DNA of 22,478 nt from Bacteroidota bacterium (GTDB lineage Bacteria > Bacteroidota > Bacteroidia > Chitinophagales > Chitinophagaceae), in NCBI GenBank assembly GCA_023386395.1, contig JAEWJV010000153.1, positions 1 to 22,478 on the forward strand, read 5' to 3'. Of the stretch, positions 7,587 to 16,183 are shown one piece after another (the first letter of the stretch is position 1; each line of letters opens with the position of its first letter). The position numbers were made by a program, and so were the translations under genes. The notes beneath the pieces are model-generated. The model did no database searches, was not told where the DNA came from, and saw only the letters and a program-made list of their open reading frames with translations.

Positions 7587-9332
7587 TTAGTTATTAAGTG
7601 CTTTAAGTAATTCTGTTCTTACTTTTCTAAAAGCCTGAATATCGGTGACATAAGTTTTATAGTTAATTACAACTTTATCCACTAATGATTTTTCGAGTTC
7701 AGGATTTCTTTGCTTAAGCTGTTGCAATAATGCATAATCATTCATCCCGTCAGTTATTGTTTTCATTCTTATTGAAGTTATAAGCCCGTCTGGTTTGGGA
7801 TATACCAGCCAGCTATCACCTGCAGGTAAAATAAACTGACCAGATTTTCTGCCGAGGCCGTTATATACATCAGGTACATCCCAGTAATTAAAGCCCCAGT
7901 TAAGCGTTCCTTTCATATTGTATTTAGCTAATATCCAAAATAAAAGCCTGTGCATAATAGCATGCTGTTCAATAAAGCGGTTTGCATAAGTATCTTGTGG
8001 AAGAAAAGCGGTATAAAACCAAACTTCTTTTCCCTGTTTTACAAGATTTTCGAAATAAATACTGTTTTTATATAAATAATCGAGTTGGGGAATGGGTACG
8101 GTAAGATAAGGTACTACTTTGGTAGTTTGTATAGGTTCAAGTGTTTTTAGATCAGGGACGATATTTTTAATCATTTTAATAATCCGTATGTACGAATCCG
8201 CATTGGCATCAATAGGTTCATCGGCAATGTGCTGATAATATTTATCGTAAAGATTTTTACTTTTTAAATGTTGAATAAGCGCAGGTAAATATATTTTATA
8301 AAAGGCCTGCACATCTGCATCTTCAGGCTGACCGTTGGCAAAAACCGCTCTGCCGAGGGAGTCCTTTTTTATGTAATGAATTACATAATTGCTTTGAAAG
8401 TCGCCTGGTCTGCTGCATATCTGCCAGCCATCGATCCTGCCAATAAGTTTATATTTTAAATAGCAATCTAGCATTGAATCAAGCCTGCTGAAATCGATGC
8501 TGAGTGCATTGCCGTTATAAGAATATTTTGCTAACCTTTGCGGAGACATCATGTAAACATTTTGTCCGGTGACAGACATAAAAGATGTAATGTTTGTAAT
8601 CTTTTTCCAATAATTGTTATTAAAAGGAATTACATCAATATTGTTGTTGAGGTATCTTAATTTTTTTGTGGTTGGCCCCAATGTGGGCATATCCACAATA
8701 ATCCAATTTGCGAGCCAGGGATAATTTTTAATATCAGCAACAGCCTTTGATATAGAAATAATAATTTTTTTTGTTATTCTTTTGGCCTTACCATAAATGT
8801 TTGCAGTACAGGTAAGTGTTACTGGATAAATGCCAGATTGTGCTGCAGTGGGAATCTTAAAGTTTATCCAAAACGATGTTACACTGTTCGCAGCAATACC
8901 TGCTTTATTATCAGTATCAAAAAGAGGATCTGGGAACTGATTAGTAGATGATTGGACTTTGTTGTCTATTTTATCGGCTTGTTGTTTTATAGAAACATAG
9001 CCAACTTTTTGATAAGTAACCTCCGGAGCAATTCCTGCAAATTTTGTATTTATTGTAAAAGCAGAGAGAATAGGCTTATTCCAAACAACTAATTGTATAT
9101 GTACCTCCTCATTCCTTGCATAAGCATATGTAGTGGTTTCGTTAGCCGATCTGGGCAAAAAGTCAGGTGTAACTTTTACCAGCGGATCAATGCTTTTGAT
9201 TATCAAATCATCACGTTGTTGTTTTTTTAAACTTAGTGAAGGATTAAATGATGTAATAACAAATACAAGCAGGGTATAACAACAGCTTTTAAGTATATAC
9301 TGAAAGTTTGCTTTTGCCATTTTACAATGCAT
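7587..9332 (-). CDS. Exported DUF4091 protein, GH123-like glycoside hydrolase fold
   Basis: This 581-aa protein is probably secreted or periplasmic. An N-terminal hydrophobic segment (about 11-30) looks like a signal peptide. An N-terminal beta-rich region (about 45-195) precedes a barrel-like domain, and a DUF4091 domain ends the protein. The latter is recognisable from WGFNYWDVPDVYN, GDSWLVYP and the SIRMKTITDGMNDYALL region near 525-545. An adjacent acid pair, D371-E372 in HIADEP, matches the Asp-Glu pair used in substrate-assisted catalysis by GH123 beta-N-acetylgalactosaminidases, to which DUF4091 proteins are related. It may trim or remodel the polysaccharide, or cleave N-acetyl sugars elsewhere; no substrate can be assigned. 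An alternative ATG lies four codons into the chosen frame. Presence within a biosynthetic run of glycosyltransferases is unusual. Confidence 0.85.
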   Translation of the reverse strand: MHCKMAKANFQYILKSCCYTLLVFVITSFNPSLSLKKQQRDDLIIKSIDPLVKVTPDFLPRSANETTTYAYARNEEVHIQLVVWNKPILSAFTINTKFAGIAPEVTYQKVGYVSIKQQADKIDNKVQSSTNQFPDPLFDTDNKAGIAANSVTSFWINFKIPTAAQSGIYPVTLTCTANIYGKAKRITKKIIISISKAVADIKNYPWLANWIIVDMPTLGPTTKKLRYLNNNIDVIPFNNNYWKKITNITSFMSVTGQNVYMMSPQRLAKYSYNGNALSIDFSRLDSMLDCYLKYKLIGRIDGWQICSRPGDFQSNYVIHYIKKDSLGRAVFANGQPEDADVQAFYKIYLPALIQHLKSKNLYDKYYQHIADEPIDANADSYIRIIKMIKNIVPDLKTLEPIQTTKVVPYLTVPIPQLDYLYKNSIYFENLVKQGKEVWFYTAFLPQDTYANRFIEQHAIMHRLLFWILAKYNMKGTLNWGFNYWDVPDVYNGLGRKSGQFILPAGDSWLVYPKPDGLITSIRMKTITDGMNDYALLQQLKQRNPELEKSLVDKVVINYKTYVTDIQAFRKVRTELLKALNN

Positions 9333-9386
9333 TTAATTATTCGAAGATTATTGGGTTGCTATGCCTCTATTGAGATAATAATTACA

Positions 9387-10550
9387 TCAACTTACAGACA
9401 AGTTAAATTGGGAAAATAGTTGTATCCTTATTTTTTCAAGAGAGTTATCTATCTTGTATTGACGCATATTCTTTTGCATTTGTCTGTAGGTATCAATTCC
9501 AATACCATTTTCTGCGATTGTTTTTATTATTGTTTCAATGCCTGCAACATCGTCACATAAAAATCCAATATTACCTGCTCTATTAAAAAGGGCAGTGAAT
9601 AAATCATTTTTTAATGCTATTATTGGCTTTTCAAAATTTAATGCATCAAGTATAGAGCCGCTGCTGGTTAACTGATAAGCATCGCCATAAAAAAATATTG
9701 AAAAGTGAACACTTTTTACCAATGATTCAAACGTTTCCCTGTCCAACATGCTTTTGGTTGTTGATCCTGCTATTAACTCATTCTCAATACCTGTTTGATT
9801 GTTGCCGACAATAAACAATTGAAATTTGTTATTAATTATTTCATTTTTGTATTTTTTCACAACATCGAATAGGTAATATGATTGCTTTTCTGCGCTGGCT
9901 ATCCCAAGATGTGCGATTTTAAAAGGATGATTATATTCATTCTCAGCAATATTATTATCGAATAAATAGGGGTGGGGTATCGCAATGATATTTTCTTTTT
10001 GCAGCAAGCCGAATTGCAAAAGATTTGTTTTTACAACTTCATCCAGCACTACATAAAACAGCTTTTTTCTTTTTAGCTTAAACGATATTCTTACAATCCT
10101 GCCTAGGATATTTCTTGTAAATCCGTTATTAAGTTTTATATAATCAACCTCACCATGCAAAATGATAATGGTTGGTATTTTTTTAAACATCAGCGATTTA
10201 AATAATATCGTAGTAACCGGTGATAGTGAAAGAAAAAACAAACGATTTGTTTGTTTTATATTTTTTGTACCTATAAGACGGAATACTGAAATTATTTCAT
10301 TTGCAATTCGTTTTGCAACGAGACTTGTACCGCCAGATTTTTTAAAACGAAAAGCATAAGGGTGAAATATAACATTATCACTTTCAAGCCCATTACCCCG
10401 CCAATACTTTTTTATATTTTCAATGTGTGCATCTTCTGCATAAAAATGTACCGCTTCAGATTTGAATTGTGTGCTTATAATAAAGAGCATAGCTGCGTTA
10501 ACAGCAAGGTGTTCATCTTCAAATTTATAAAAATCAATTACTGATATCAT
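9387..10550 (-). CDS. Probable GT-B (GT4-like) glycosyltransferase
   Basis: This 387-aa protein has the two-domain layout of a GT-B glycosyltransferase but weak family motifs. The N-terminal half has an alternating strand-helix pattern with IIILHGEVDYIK (about 138-149). The C-terminal half starts with KIAHLGIASAEKQ, continues through QLFIVGNNQ, and has a donor-site-like SGSILDALNFEKPIIAL. In that last segment an Asp replaces the second Glu of the classical E-x7-E. Its ATG lies 17 bases inside the end of the polymerase gene, so the two are probably translationally coupled. The sugar it transfers is unknown. A non-catalytic role is possible but less likely in this context. Confidence 0.72.
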   Translation of the reverse strand: MISVIDFYKFEDEHLAVNAAMLFIISTQFKSEAVHFYAEDAHIENIKKYWRGNGLESDNVIFHPYAFRFKKSGGTSLVAKRIANEIISVFRLIGTKNIKQTNRLFFLSLSPVTTILFKSLMFKKIPTIIILHGEVDYIKLNNGFTRNILGRIVRISFKLKRKKLFYVVLDEVVKTNLLQFGLLQKENIIAIPHPYLFDNNIAENEYNHPFKIAHLGIASAEKQSYYLFDVVKKYKNEIINNKFQLFIVGNNQTGIENELIAGSTTKSMLDRETFESLVKSVHFSIFFYGDAYQLTSSGSILDALNFEKPIIALKNDLFTALFNRAGNIGFLCDDVAGIETIIKTIAENGIGIDTYRQMQKNMRQYKIDNSLEKIRIQLFSQFNLSVS

Positions 10551-11823
10551 TATTAGTGCGATACTGCAGGTATTGAATAACGTTTGAGGAAAATAATTTA
10601 ACTATATCATTATTCATATAAGAGTTGCCATAATCAAGGCTTGTAGTTTGGGCAGAAATCATTTTAATATTCGAAAAAAAATAAAATGCAAAAACAAACG
10701 CAAGAAGCAGTTTTTTATCAAATTTCGCAATACGCATATTAAACAGTTGTGCTACAAGTACTATATAAAAAGGGAAGTAGCCAAGTATGTAGCGAATAAA
10801 ATTATGAACATTACCTCTGTTAATTAGCAACAAGCATGCTGCAAAGCAATGAACAATCAGCAAACTTTTTTTATTGTTCTTTTCATGCTGATTTTGTGTA
10901 ATATAGTAATCCCAGTAAAGAATTGCAACAAGGAGCAGGTACACAGCAAATAGTGCATAAAACCTTATACTTATTGTCCACGTTTCAACATCTTCGTAGG
11001 TTTGAATGCGCATTAGCAAATCGCTTTTGCTTCCTAAAAATAGAGAAAGTATATTATAAAGAAGTACATTAAAATTAAAAAAAGAAAGTGCGATACAAAC
11101 CACTAGAAAAGCTGGCAAATATCTAACAACTTTATACCGGTTGCAAATAAAGTAGATAGGCGCCAGTAACATTGAAGAAAAATGTACCAATACAGAAACC
11201 ATCAAAATAAGTAATGCCCCTTTTTTGCGTTGGAGTTTAAGCATCAGCGCATACATGAAGATGGAAATTGAAGCGGTTTGTTTAATGACCTCTGTAGTAG
11301 TATAGAAAGTTATTATTCCAGTAAACGATATGAAAATTAAAGTTATATATGTTTGTCGTGCCAGTTTAAAATAGCGAGCACATTGTCTTATAGTAATAAA
11401 GCAAAAGAAATATGTTACAGAAACCCAAAACAAAGGTAATACCTGCGGGTTATTTGGAAAAACCCTTGTCATTAAAAAGGTTATGAGATAGAAGAGTACA
11501 TTATTTCCTCCATCAATAACAAACGATATTAGAAAACTTTGAACAGAATCTACAGTGCTTATATATGAATATATAAAATTATATCTTGTAATATCTGACG
11601 GTCTCTCGCCGATAGATTGCGTTGTATAAGCAATTAAACCAAAACTTATCGCTATAAACAACAACAAGCAGGTTTCTACCTGCTTGCTAAACTGAAATTT
11701 ATATAAGAATAAAGTAAAAAGAAAAATACATGGTATCGGGCAAATAAACCAGACTGCAGAAAAAAATAATACGAAAGGCAGGGTTTCTTTTAATGGATGG
11801 GTTATTATAGATGTATTGCCCAT
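10534..11823 (-). CDS. EpsG-type polysaccharide polymerase (Wzy function)
   Basis: This 429-aa, very hydrophobic protein has about ten to twelve predicted transmembrane helices. A periplasmic-type loop near the N-terminus, ERPSDITRYNFIYSY (about 72-86), resembles the D-x-x-x-Y pattern of EpsG polymerases. A later loop carries NRGNVHNFIRYILGYFPF (about 338-355). Length, topology and location between glycosyltransferase genes, together with a flippase in the same operon, support the role of Wzy: joining repeat units on the periplasmic side of the inner membrane. Polymerases diverge strongly, so the call depends on topology and context as much as on motifs. It is among the most AT-rich genes here, which is common for wzy. 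Its last 17 bases overlap the next gene. Confidence 0.82.
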   Translation of the reverse strand: MGNTSIITHPLKETLPFVLFFSAVWFICPIPCIFLFTLFLYKFQFSKQVETCLLLFIAISFGLIAYTTQSIGERPSDITRYNFIYSYISTVDSVQSFLISFVIDGGNNVLFYLITFLMTRVFPNNPQVLPLFWVSVTYFFCFITIRQCARYFKLARQTYITLIFISFTGIITFYTTTEVIKQTASISIFMYALMLKLQRKKGALLILMVSVLVHFSSMLLAPIYFICNRYKVVRYLPAFLVVCIALSFFNFNVLLYNILSLFLGSKSDLLMRIQTYEDVETWTISIRFYALFAVYLLLVAILYWDYYITQNQHEKNNKKSLLIVHCFAACLLLINRGNVHNFIRYILGYFPFYIVLVAQLFNMRIAKFDKKLLLAFVFAFYFFSNIKMISAQTTSLDYGNSYMNNDIVKLFSSNVIQYLQYRTNNDISN

Positions 11824-11838
11824 TAAATAAAATTGACT

Positions 11839-13125
11839 TTAATCAAACCAGGGGAAATAAGCAGGTATATAATCTAGATCGGAACTACGCCTGCCTATAA
11901 GTTTTGCAGGTACACCGGCAACTATTGAATAAGGTTCAACGTTTCTTGTTACAACAGCGCAGGCACTTACAACGGCGCCTTCTCCTATACGTACATTTGG
12001 TAAAACAGTTGCCCTGCTGCCAATCCAAACATAATCTTCAATTATTATCTCGCCCGATTTGAAAAAAAAATTTTTTGATTGCGCTTCATGATCACAGGTT
12101 ATTAAATGCACATCTGGTGATATAGAAACATTATTGCCAATACGCAAATAACCACGTCCGTCAAGATAACAATTCCTATTTATAGTAGTATTTTCTCCTA
12201 TAGCTATGTTGCGCCCTGTAATTAGTGTATTTAAATGAATACTAGATTTTTTTCCTAGTTTTAAATGAACAGCCTTTCTATAATAAAAATGACGTATGCT
12301 ATAAAACGGAATGTGATTGATAAAATGGTTGGAAAGATAATGCACCAGGAATTGGTTACACATAGAAAAAAGGCCATTTATTGGCGAAGCTCGTAACTGC
12401 TGTATAAAAATGTGTTTCTGGTAATATTTCCATGTTTTAAAAGAATTATCTCCATGTCTTTTTATAATTTTATAATTATCTTTTCTATGTCGGATAGGAT
12501 TATCAGAAACACCCTCCTTTTCAAATAGCAATACTATAACATCTGTTTTCTTAAAAACATATTCTTTCTTATATAAACGATAGATCAATTCAAAATCAGC
12601 AGATACTTTAAACTCTTTTTCAAGCAGGAATGATTCTTTCTTAAGAATAGCAGATTTTGTAAACATTGCTCCGTGCCTGAATACAGGCCCCTTCCAGTGT
12701 TCAGAAAGATCATGCTGTTGTATTATTTCTGTCTGTTTGCCATCAGGGTAGTACATCTTGCTCCTGCCATATATTATGTCTGCATTTGTTAATGCTGAAT
12801 TGTTAATAAATATATCGGTTAAAACAGTTGGAGCGTAAAACATATCACCCGAGTTAATAAATACGATCCATTCTCCCTTGCAGGCCGCTATACCTTTATT
12901 CATGGCATCAAAAATACCTTTATCTGGTTCACTTATAAAATAACCTAAGCTAGCCTTATGTTTTTTTATTATATTAACTGTTTCATCCTTAGAGCCGCCA
13001 TCTATAATAACATAATCAATGTTAACATAATCCTGCCCAAGCACTGATAACATAGTTTTTTCAATAGTTGATGCACCATTATATACTACGGTTATTACTG
13101 AAATAAGTGGTGTCGTAGAATCCAT
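11839..13125 (-). CDS. Fusion of a GT2 glycosyltransferase and a hexapeptide-repeat acyltransferase
   Basis: One uninterrupted 428-aa frame joins two enzyme types. Residues 1 to about 235 are a GT2 GT-A domain of the WcaA-like kind: ISVITVVYNG (8-17), DGGSKDET (42-49), SEPDKGIFDAMNKG (65-78) and the DxD-like NSGDMFY with D94. Residues from about 291 to 415 are a left-handed beta-helix acyltransferase of the WcaF/NodL type with hexapeptide repeats (ITGRNIAIGENTTINRNC, YVWIGSRATVLPNVRIGEGAVV). It ends in the signature VAGVPAKLIG (402-411). H346 in CDHEAQS is a plausible catalytic histidine. A linker of about 55 residues (235-290) connects them. The protein may add a sugar and O-acetylate the growing repeat unit. 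These domains are usually encoded separately; I saw no sign that a frameshift or an internal start separates them. Confidence 0.9.
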   Translation of the reverse strand: MDSTTPLISVITVVYNGASTIEKTMLSVLGQDYVNIDYVIIDGGSKDETVNIIKKHKASLGYFISEPDKGIFDAMNKGIAACKGEWIVFINSGDMFYAPTVLTDIFINNSALTNADIIYGRSKMYYPDGKQTEIIQQHDLSEHWKGPVFRHGAMFTKSAILKKESFLLEKEFKVSADFELIYRLYKKEYVFKKTDVIVLLFEKEGVSDNPIRHRKDNYKIIKRHGDNSFKTWKYYQKHIFIQQLRASPINGLFSMCNQFLVHYLSNHFINHIPFYSIRHFYYRKAVHLKLGKKSSIHLNTLITGRNIAIGENTTINRNCYLDGRGYLRIGNNVSISPDVHLITCDHEAQSKNFFFKSGEIIIEDYVWIGSRATVLPNVRIGEGAVVSACAVVTRNVEPYSIVAGVPAKLIGRRSSDLDYIPAYFPWFD

Positions 13126-13141
13126 AACCTGAATATAAAAA

Positions 13142-14371
13142 CTACAGTACTTGCTGTTTATCTAAAGCCTTTTCGTAAACCTCTTTGTATTGATCAACTA
13201 CAACTTTGTAGTTATATTTCTGAACTGCTGCATCCCTGCATAATTTTTTAAAATCTTTCGTTTGCGATAAAACCCAATGTATGCCTTCACATAAATCTTT
13301 TTCATCTTTTGGAACTGCTAGGTAACCCGTTACCTTATGCTCAATTATATCTGGCAAACCTCCAACATTAAATGCCACTACAGGCGTTCCACAGGCAAGC
13401 GATTCAATTGCTGTTTGTGGCAAGTTGTCCATGCGGGATGGAACGATCATTACATCGGCGGCTGAATAAAGTAATGCCAGCGTGCTTTCATCATGTATTA
13501 AGCCAGCATAGTTAACTTTAAAATTTATCTTAACCGGAACCTGGGGGTCTGTCATACCAAAAAGCACAAGTTCAGTATCCTTCGCATTATATTTTTCACT
13601 CGTTTCAATTAATGCCTTTTCAAGTAGGTCAAAACCTTTGCGGCTATCGGCCCGGCCGCCTTCTGCACCAAATAAAATTAACTTTTTATGGACTGGAAGG
13701 TTTAATATTCTTCTTGCAATTGTTTGATCAATCGGTTTGAAGACATTGAGATCTAGAGGATACTGTATTTTATAAACCGCTTTCGATTGAAATAAAAAAC
13801 TCGTTTTCGCACAAGTATGCATCCATTTACATGGAGCAACAATTTTAAAGTCTATTTTTCTCCACGCCCCCTTTTTTCTTATCCAATTCCAGTTATTTAT
13901 ATCGAACCCTTTTTTTTTATAACTGCCATGAACATAATCCCAAGTATCGGTATAATGTTGTGTGCCACAAAAGGCCCACATATCATGAAACGTCCATACA
14001 ATAGGTTTTTTAATTTTAGCTATTTCTTTTACGCCAATCATTTCATCGCCAATCCAATGCAGGTTTATAATATCTGCATCTGAACTATTAATAGCTTTAT
14101 GTAAACCACTGCTAAAAAGATTAAGCGAAGCATATCCGTCATTCTTATTTGCTGAATAACTTAAAATTTTCTGAGCAATAAAATTTCTAAATGTGAAGAG
14201 GAATTTTTTTTTGCCCGGGGCTATTGAATGCACGTAAAACAGGTCGGTAATTTTGGTTAACACATACAGGTGGGCATCAATACCCATATTTCTTTGTGCC
14301 ATACAAATACGCAGGGCTGCCTTCGACGCACCACCCTTATTATCTAAACTACTTATGTGTAATATTTTCAT
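13142..14371 (-). CDS. GT4 family glycosyltransferase, WcaC-like
   Basis: This 409-aa family 4 retaining glycosyltransferase resembles the colanic acid enzyme WcaC. The N-terminus MKILHISSLDNKGGASKAAL carries the glycine-rich loop of the acceptor domain. NLHWIGDE (103-110) and TFHDMWAFCGTQHY (127-140) are typical of this subgroup. The C-terminal Rossmann domain begins LILFGAEGGRADSRKGFDLL (231-250). A donor-binding motif D315-x7-E323, in DNLPQTAIESLACGTPVVAF, has Asp in place of the first Glu. The protein is full length and the ATG at 14371 is well supported. It follows the FkbM gene by four bases. Donor sugar is not predictable. Confidence 0.92.
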   Translation of the reverse strand: MKILHISSLDNKGGASKAALRICMAQRNMGIDAHLYVLTKITDLFYVHSIAPGKKKFLFTFRNFIAQKILSYSANKNDGYASLNLFSSGLHKAINSSDADIINLHWIGDEMIGVKEIAKIKKPIVWTFHDMWAFCGTQHYTDTWDYVHGSYKKKGFDINNWNWIRKKGAWRKIDFKIVAPCKWMHTCAKTSFLFQSKAVYKIQYPLDLNVFKPIDQTIARRILNLPVHKKLILFGAEGGRADSRKGFDLLEKALIETSEKYNAKDTELVLFGMTDPQVPVKINFKVNYAGLIHDESTLALLYSAADVMIVPSRMDNLPQTAIESLACGTPVVAFNVGGLPDIIEHKVTGYLAVPKDEKDLCEGIHWVLSQTKDFKKLCRDAAVQKYNYKVVVDQYKEVYEKALDKQQVL

Positions 14372-14375
14372 CTTA

Positions 14376-15173
14376 TTATTGACGGATGCAATAAATATTT
14401 AACTGCATATCCATTTTTTCATATACATCAATATGTATAAAGGGGTGAGCCGAAACTAAGCCCGGAGTTGTAATATAGAACCTATAGCCTGCTTCCTTTA
14501 AAATATTCAGAATATCACTTAAAATCTGTTGTTTATTCTTGTAAGAATGATATTCAAGAAAAACATTGGAAACATTGTGTAATAAATCCTTTATATCTTC
14601 AAGAAGCGTATATTCTGCTCCTTCTATATCAATTTTAAGAAAATCTACTTGTTTATTTAAAAACGGCCTTAACCTGGTAACTTCAATTGTAGCATTTGCT
14701 TCAGCAGCATTAGCCTCTATATGCCCTGCATCGGCACCCTCACTAAAAAAATTAAGCTTTCCGTCAGTATTCCATAGCCCCTTATTAATCAATAAAACAT
14801 CGGTATAACTAAAAGAATCTATATTTCTTTTTAATACTTCAAATATTTTAATGTCAGGCTCAAATGCTGTTATATTCGCATGAGGAAAAAGTTGTTTAAA
14901 ATATATAACCGAAAGGCCAATATTTGCACCGCAATCAATGATAACAGGATTCTTTTTGCCAGATACAAAACGGTATATTTCTTTTCTGAAAATCTCTTTG
15001 AACATAAAAAGAAACGAAGCTGAATCTATGCATTCAATTGTGTGGCCCAGGAGCCTTAATTTAAAATTTTTGTATCTGGGAACTTTTCCAATCTTTCTAA
15101 AATACAAGTAGTCTTTTAATAATGCAGGAGATGCATTTAGTTTTCTTTTTATTTTAGTTGCTAATTCTTTCAT
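14376..15173 (-). CDS. FkbM family SAM-dependent methyltransferase
   Basis: This 265-aa protein belongs to the FkbM family, which O-methylates hydroxyl groups of sugars and polyketides using S-adenosylmethionine. The SAM-binding motif I is VIIDCGANIGLS (77-88). E105 in TAFEPD marks the acidic end of the second strand. The FkbM hallmark FLKIDIEGAE (178-187) is present. The N-terminal 50 residues are basic and lack a signal peptide, so the enzyme is cytoplasmic and would act on the lipid-linked repeat unit or a nucleotide sugar. It sits between the WcaC-like transferase and the unassigned 327-aa gene, with gaps of 4 and 21 bases. It predicts a methylated sugar in the glycan; which hydroxyl is unknown. 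Confidence 0.92.
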   Translation of the reverse strand: MKELATKIKRKLNASPALLKDYLYFRKIGKVPRYKNFKLRLLGHTIECIDSASFLFMFKEIFRKEIYRFVSGKKNPVIIDCGANIGLSVIYFKQLFPHANITAFEPDIKIFEVLKRNIDSFSYTDVLLINKGLWNTDGKLNFFSEGADAGHIEANAAEANATIEVTRLRPFLNKQVDFLKIDIEGAEYTLLEDIKDLLHNVSNVFLEYHSYKNKQQILSDILNILKEAGYRFYITTPGLVSAHPFIHIDVYEKMDMQLNIYCIRQ

Positions 15174-15194
15174 TATAAATTATAACTTTAGCTA

Positions 15195-16178
15195 TTAAGT
15201 ATTAAACGGCCTGCTTTGGTAAGCATTAAGCTTACTACATATGCTTAACAGTAAACTCTTTACCTTCCAGCTACTTGAAAAATAATAGTTTTCGGCATCA
15301 TTTAAAATGCTTCTCAATTCTTGCGGGGATAAAAAATGGTCTAACCCTAAATAATCTTCGGCACATTTTTTTTGCTCAGGCGTGATTGATTGCTGTGGTA
15401 CAACAAACATTGTTTTTAATTTATCGGTGTAGTTTATTGAAGAAAAACCTTTGTCTGTTTCCAGTAGAAAATCATATTTAACCTCACCCGCATCGAAGTA
15501 AAAAAAAGAACAACCGGCTTCAATCGAATAAAATAAATTACTGCCTATAGAATTGCTTGCGGCATACTTATGCAACGAGCATAAATGATATAGCCGGAAT
15601 AAAAAATGTTTATCGTACATGTGGCCTGCTGAAACTATTGTATATCCATTTTTTTTAAAGGGAATATGATACCCTAGCTCATAATCTTTCCAATAAATAC
15701 AAATAGTAACCGGTTTAAACCTGTCATCCAAAAAATTTAATTTTTGAACTATGTTCTCTATATCGGCCTTAACAATGGCATAGTGAGATGAGTGGGACAG
15801 AAAAAAAATAGTCCCTCGCCTTTCGGGTTGTGGTTGATTTTTTAGCAGGTTGCATACATAGGAAAAAGGCGCATTGCCATCATAGATTCTTTTAATTGTA
15901 TTTTTTTGATAGGGCAGCTTTCTGTGCTTGGAAAAATTAAGTATTGCAGGCACTCTATTATATTTCTCATATACATTAACCTTATCGGAAAAAACGATAC
16001 CGTGTGGTACAATTACTTTTAAAGGGGAAGCATTTTCTATGCCTGCATATAATTTTATAACATGGTCTATTCCATAAAATGCATTCCAAATGCAAATTTC
16101 GTTCGTAATCAACTCTCTGTCAGCACACAATTGCGATAATTGCGCCTGGTCAATCATCGTATCCTCAAAAGAATACAT
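15195..16178 (-). CDS. Unassigned 327-aa protein, possible GT-B glycosyltransferase
   Basis: I do not recognise a named family. The protein is soluble-looking, with no signal peptide or transmembrane helix. VIVPHGIVFSDKVNVYEKYN (about 54-73) contains a PHG-type turn, as seen in GT-B enzymes related to polysialyl- or glycerophosphotransferases. GTIFFLSHSSHYAIVKAD (about 122-139) looks like the start of a second Rossmann domain. KYAASNSIGSNLFYSIEAG (about 210-228) resembles the C-terminal donor loop that follows a conserved Ser-Asn. Such a layout fits a GT-B transferase with divergent motifs. The operon needs a transferase for the nonulosonic acid made by PseG and PseI, and no other gene here is an obvious candidate, so this one might serve. 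That role is inference. An in-frame ATG seven codons downstream is a possible alternative start. Confidence 0.6.
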   Translation of the reverse strand: MYSFEDTMIDQAQLSQLCADRELITNEICIWNAFYGIDHVIKLYAGIENASPLKVIVPHGIVFSDKVNVYEKYNRVPAILNFSKHRKLPYQKNTIKRIYDGNAPFSYVCNLLKNQPQPERRGTIFFLSHSSHYAIVKADIENIVQKLNFLDDRFKPVTICIYWKDYELGYHIPFKKNGYTIVSAGHMYDKHFLFRLYHLCSLHKYAASNSIGSNLFYSIEAGCSFFYFDAGEVKYDFLLETDKGFSSINYTDKLKTMFVVPQQSITPEQKKCAEDYLGLDHFLSPQELRSILNDAENYYFSSSWKVKSLLLSICSKLNAYQSRPFNT

Positions 16179-16183
16179 TGTAT

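Noticed and set aside
9333..9386. Repeated ATTATT units between the DUF4091 gene and the GT-B gene
   Set aside because: They are short direct repeats typical of AT-rich DNA, not an inverted repeat or array.
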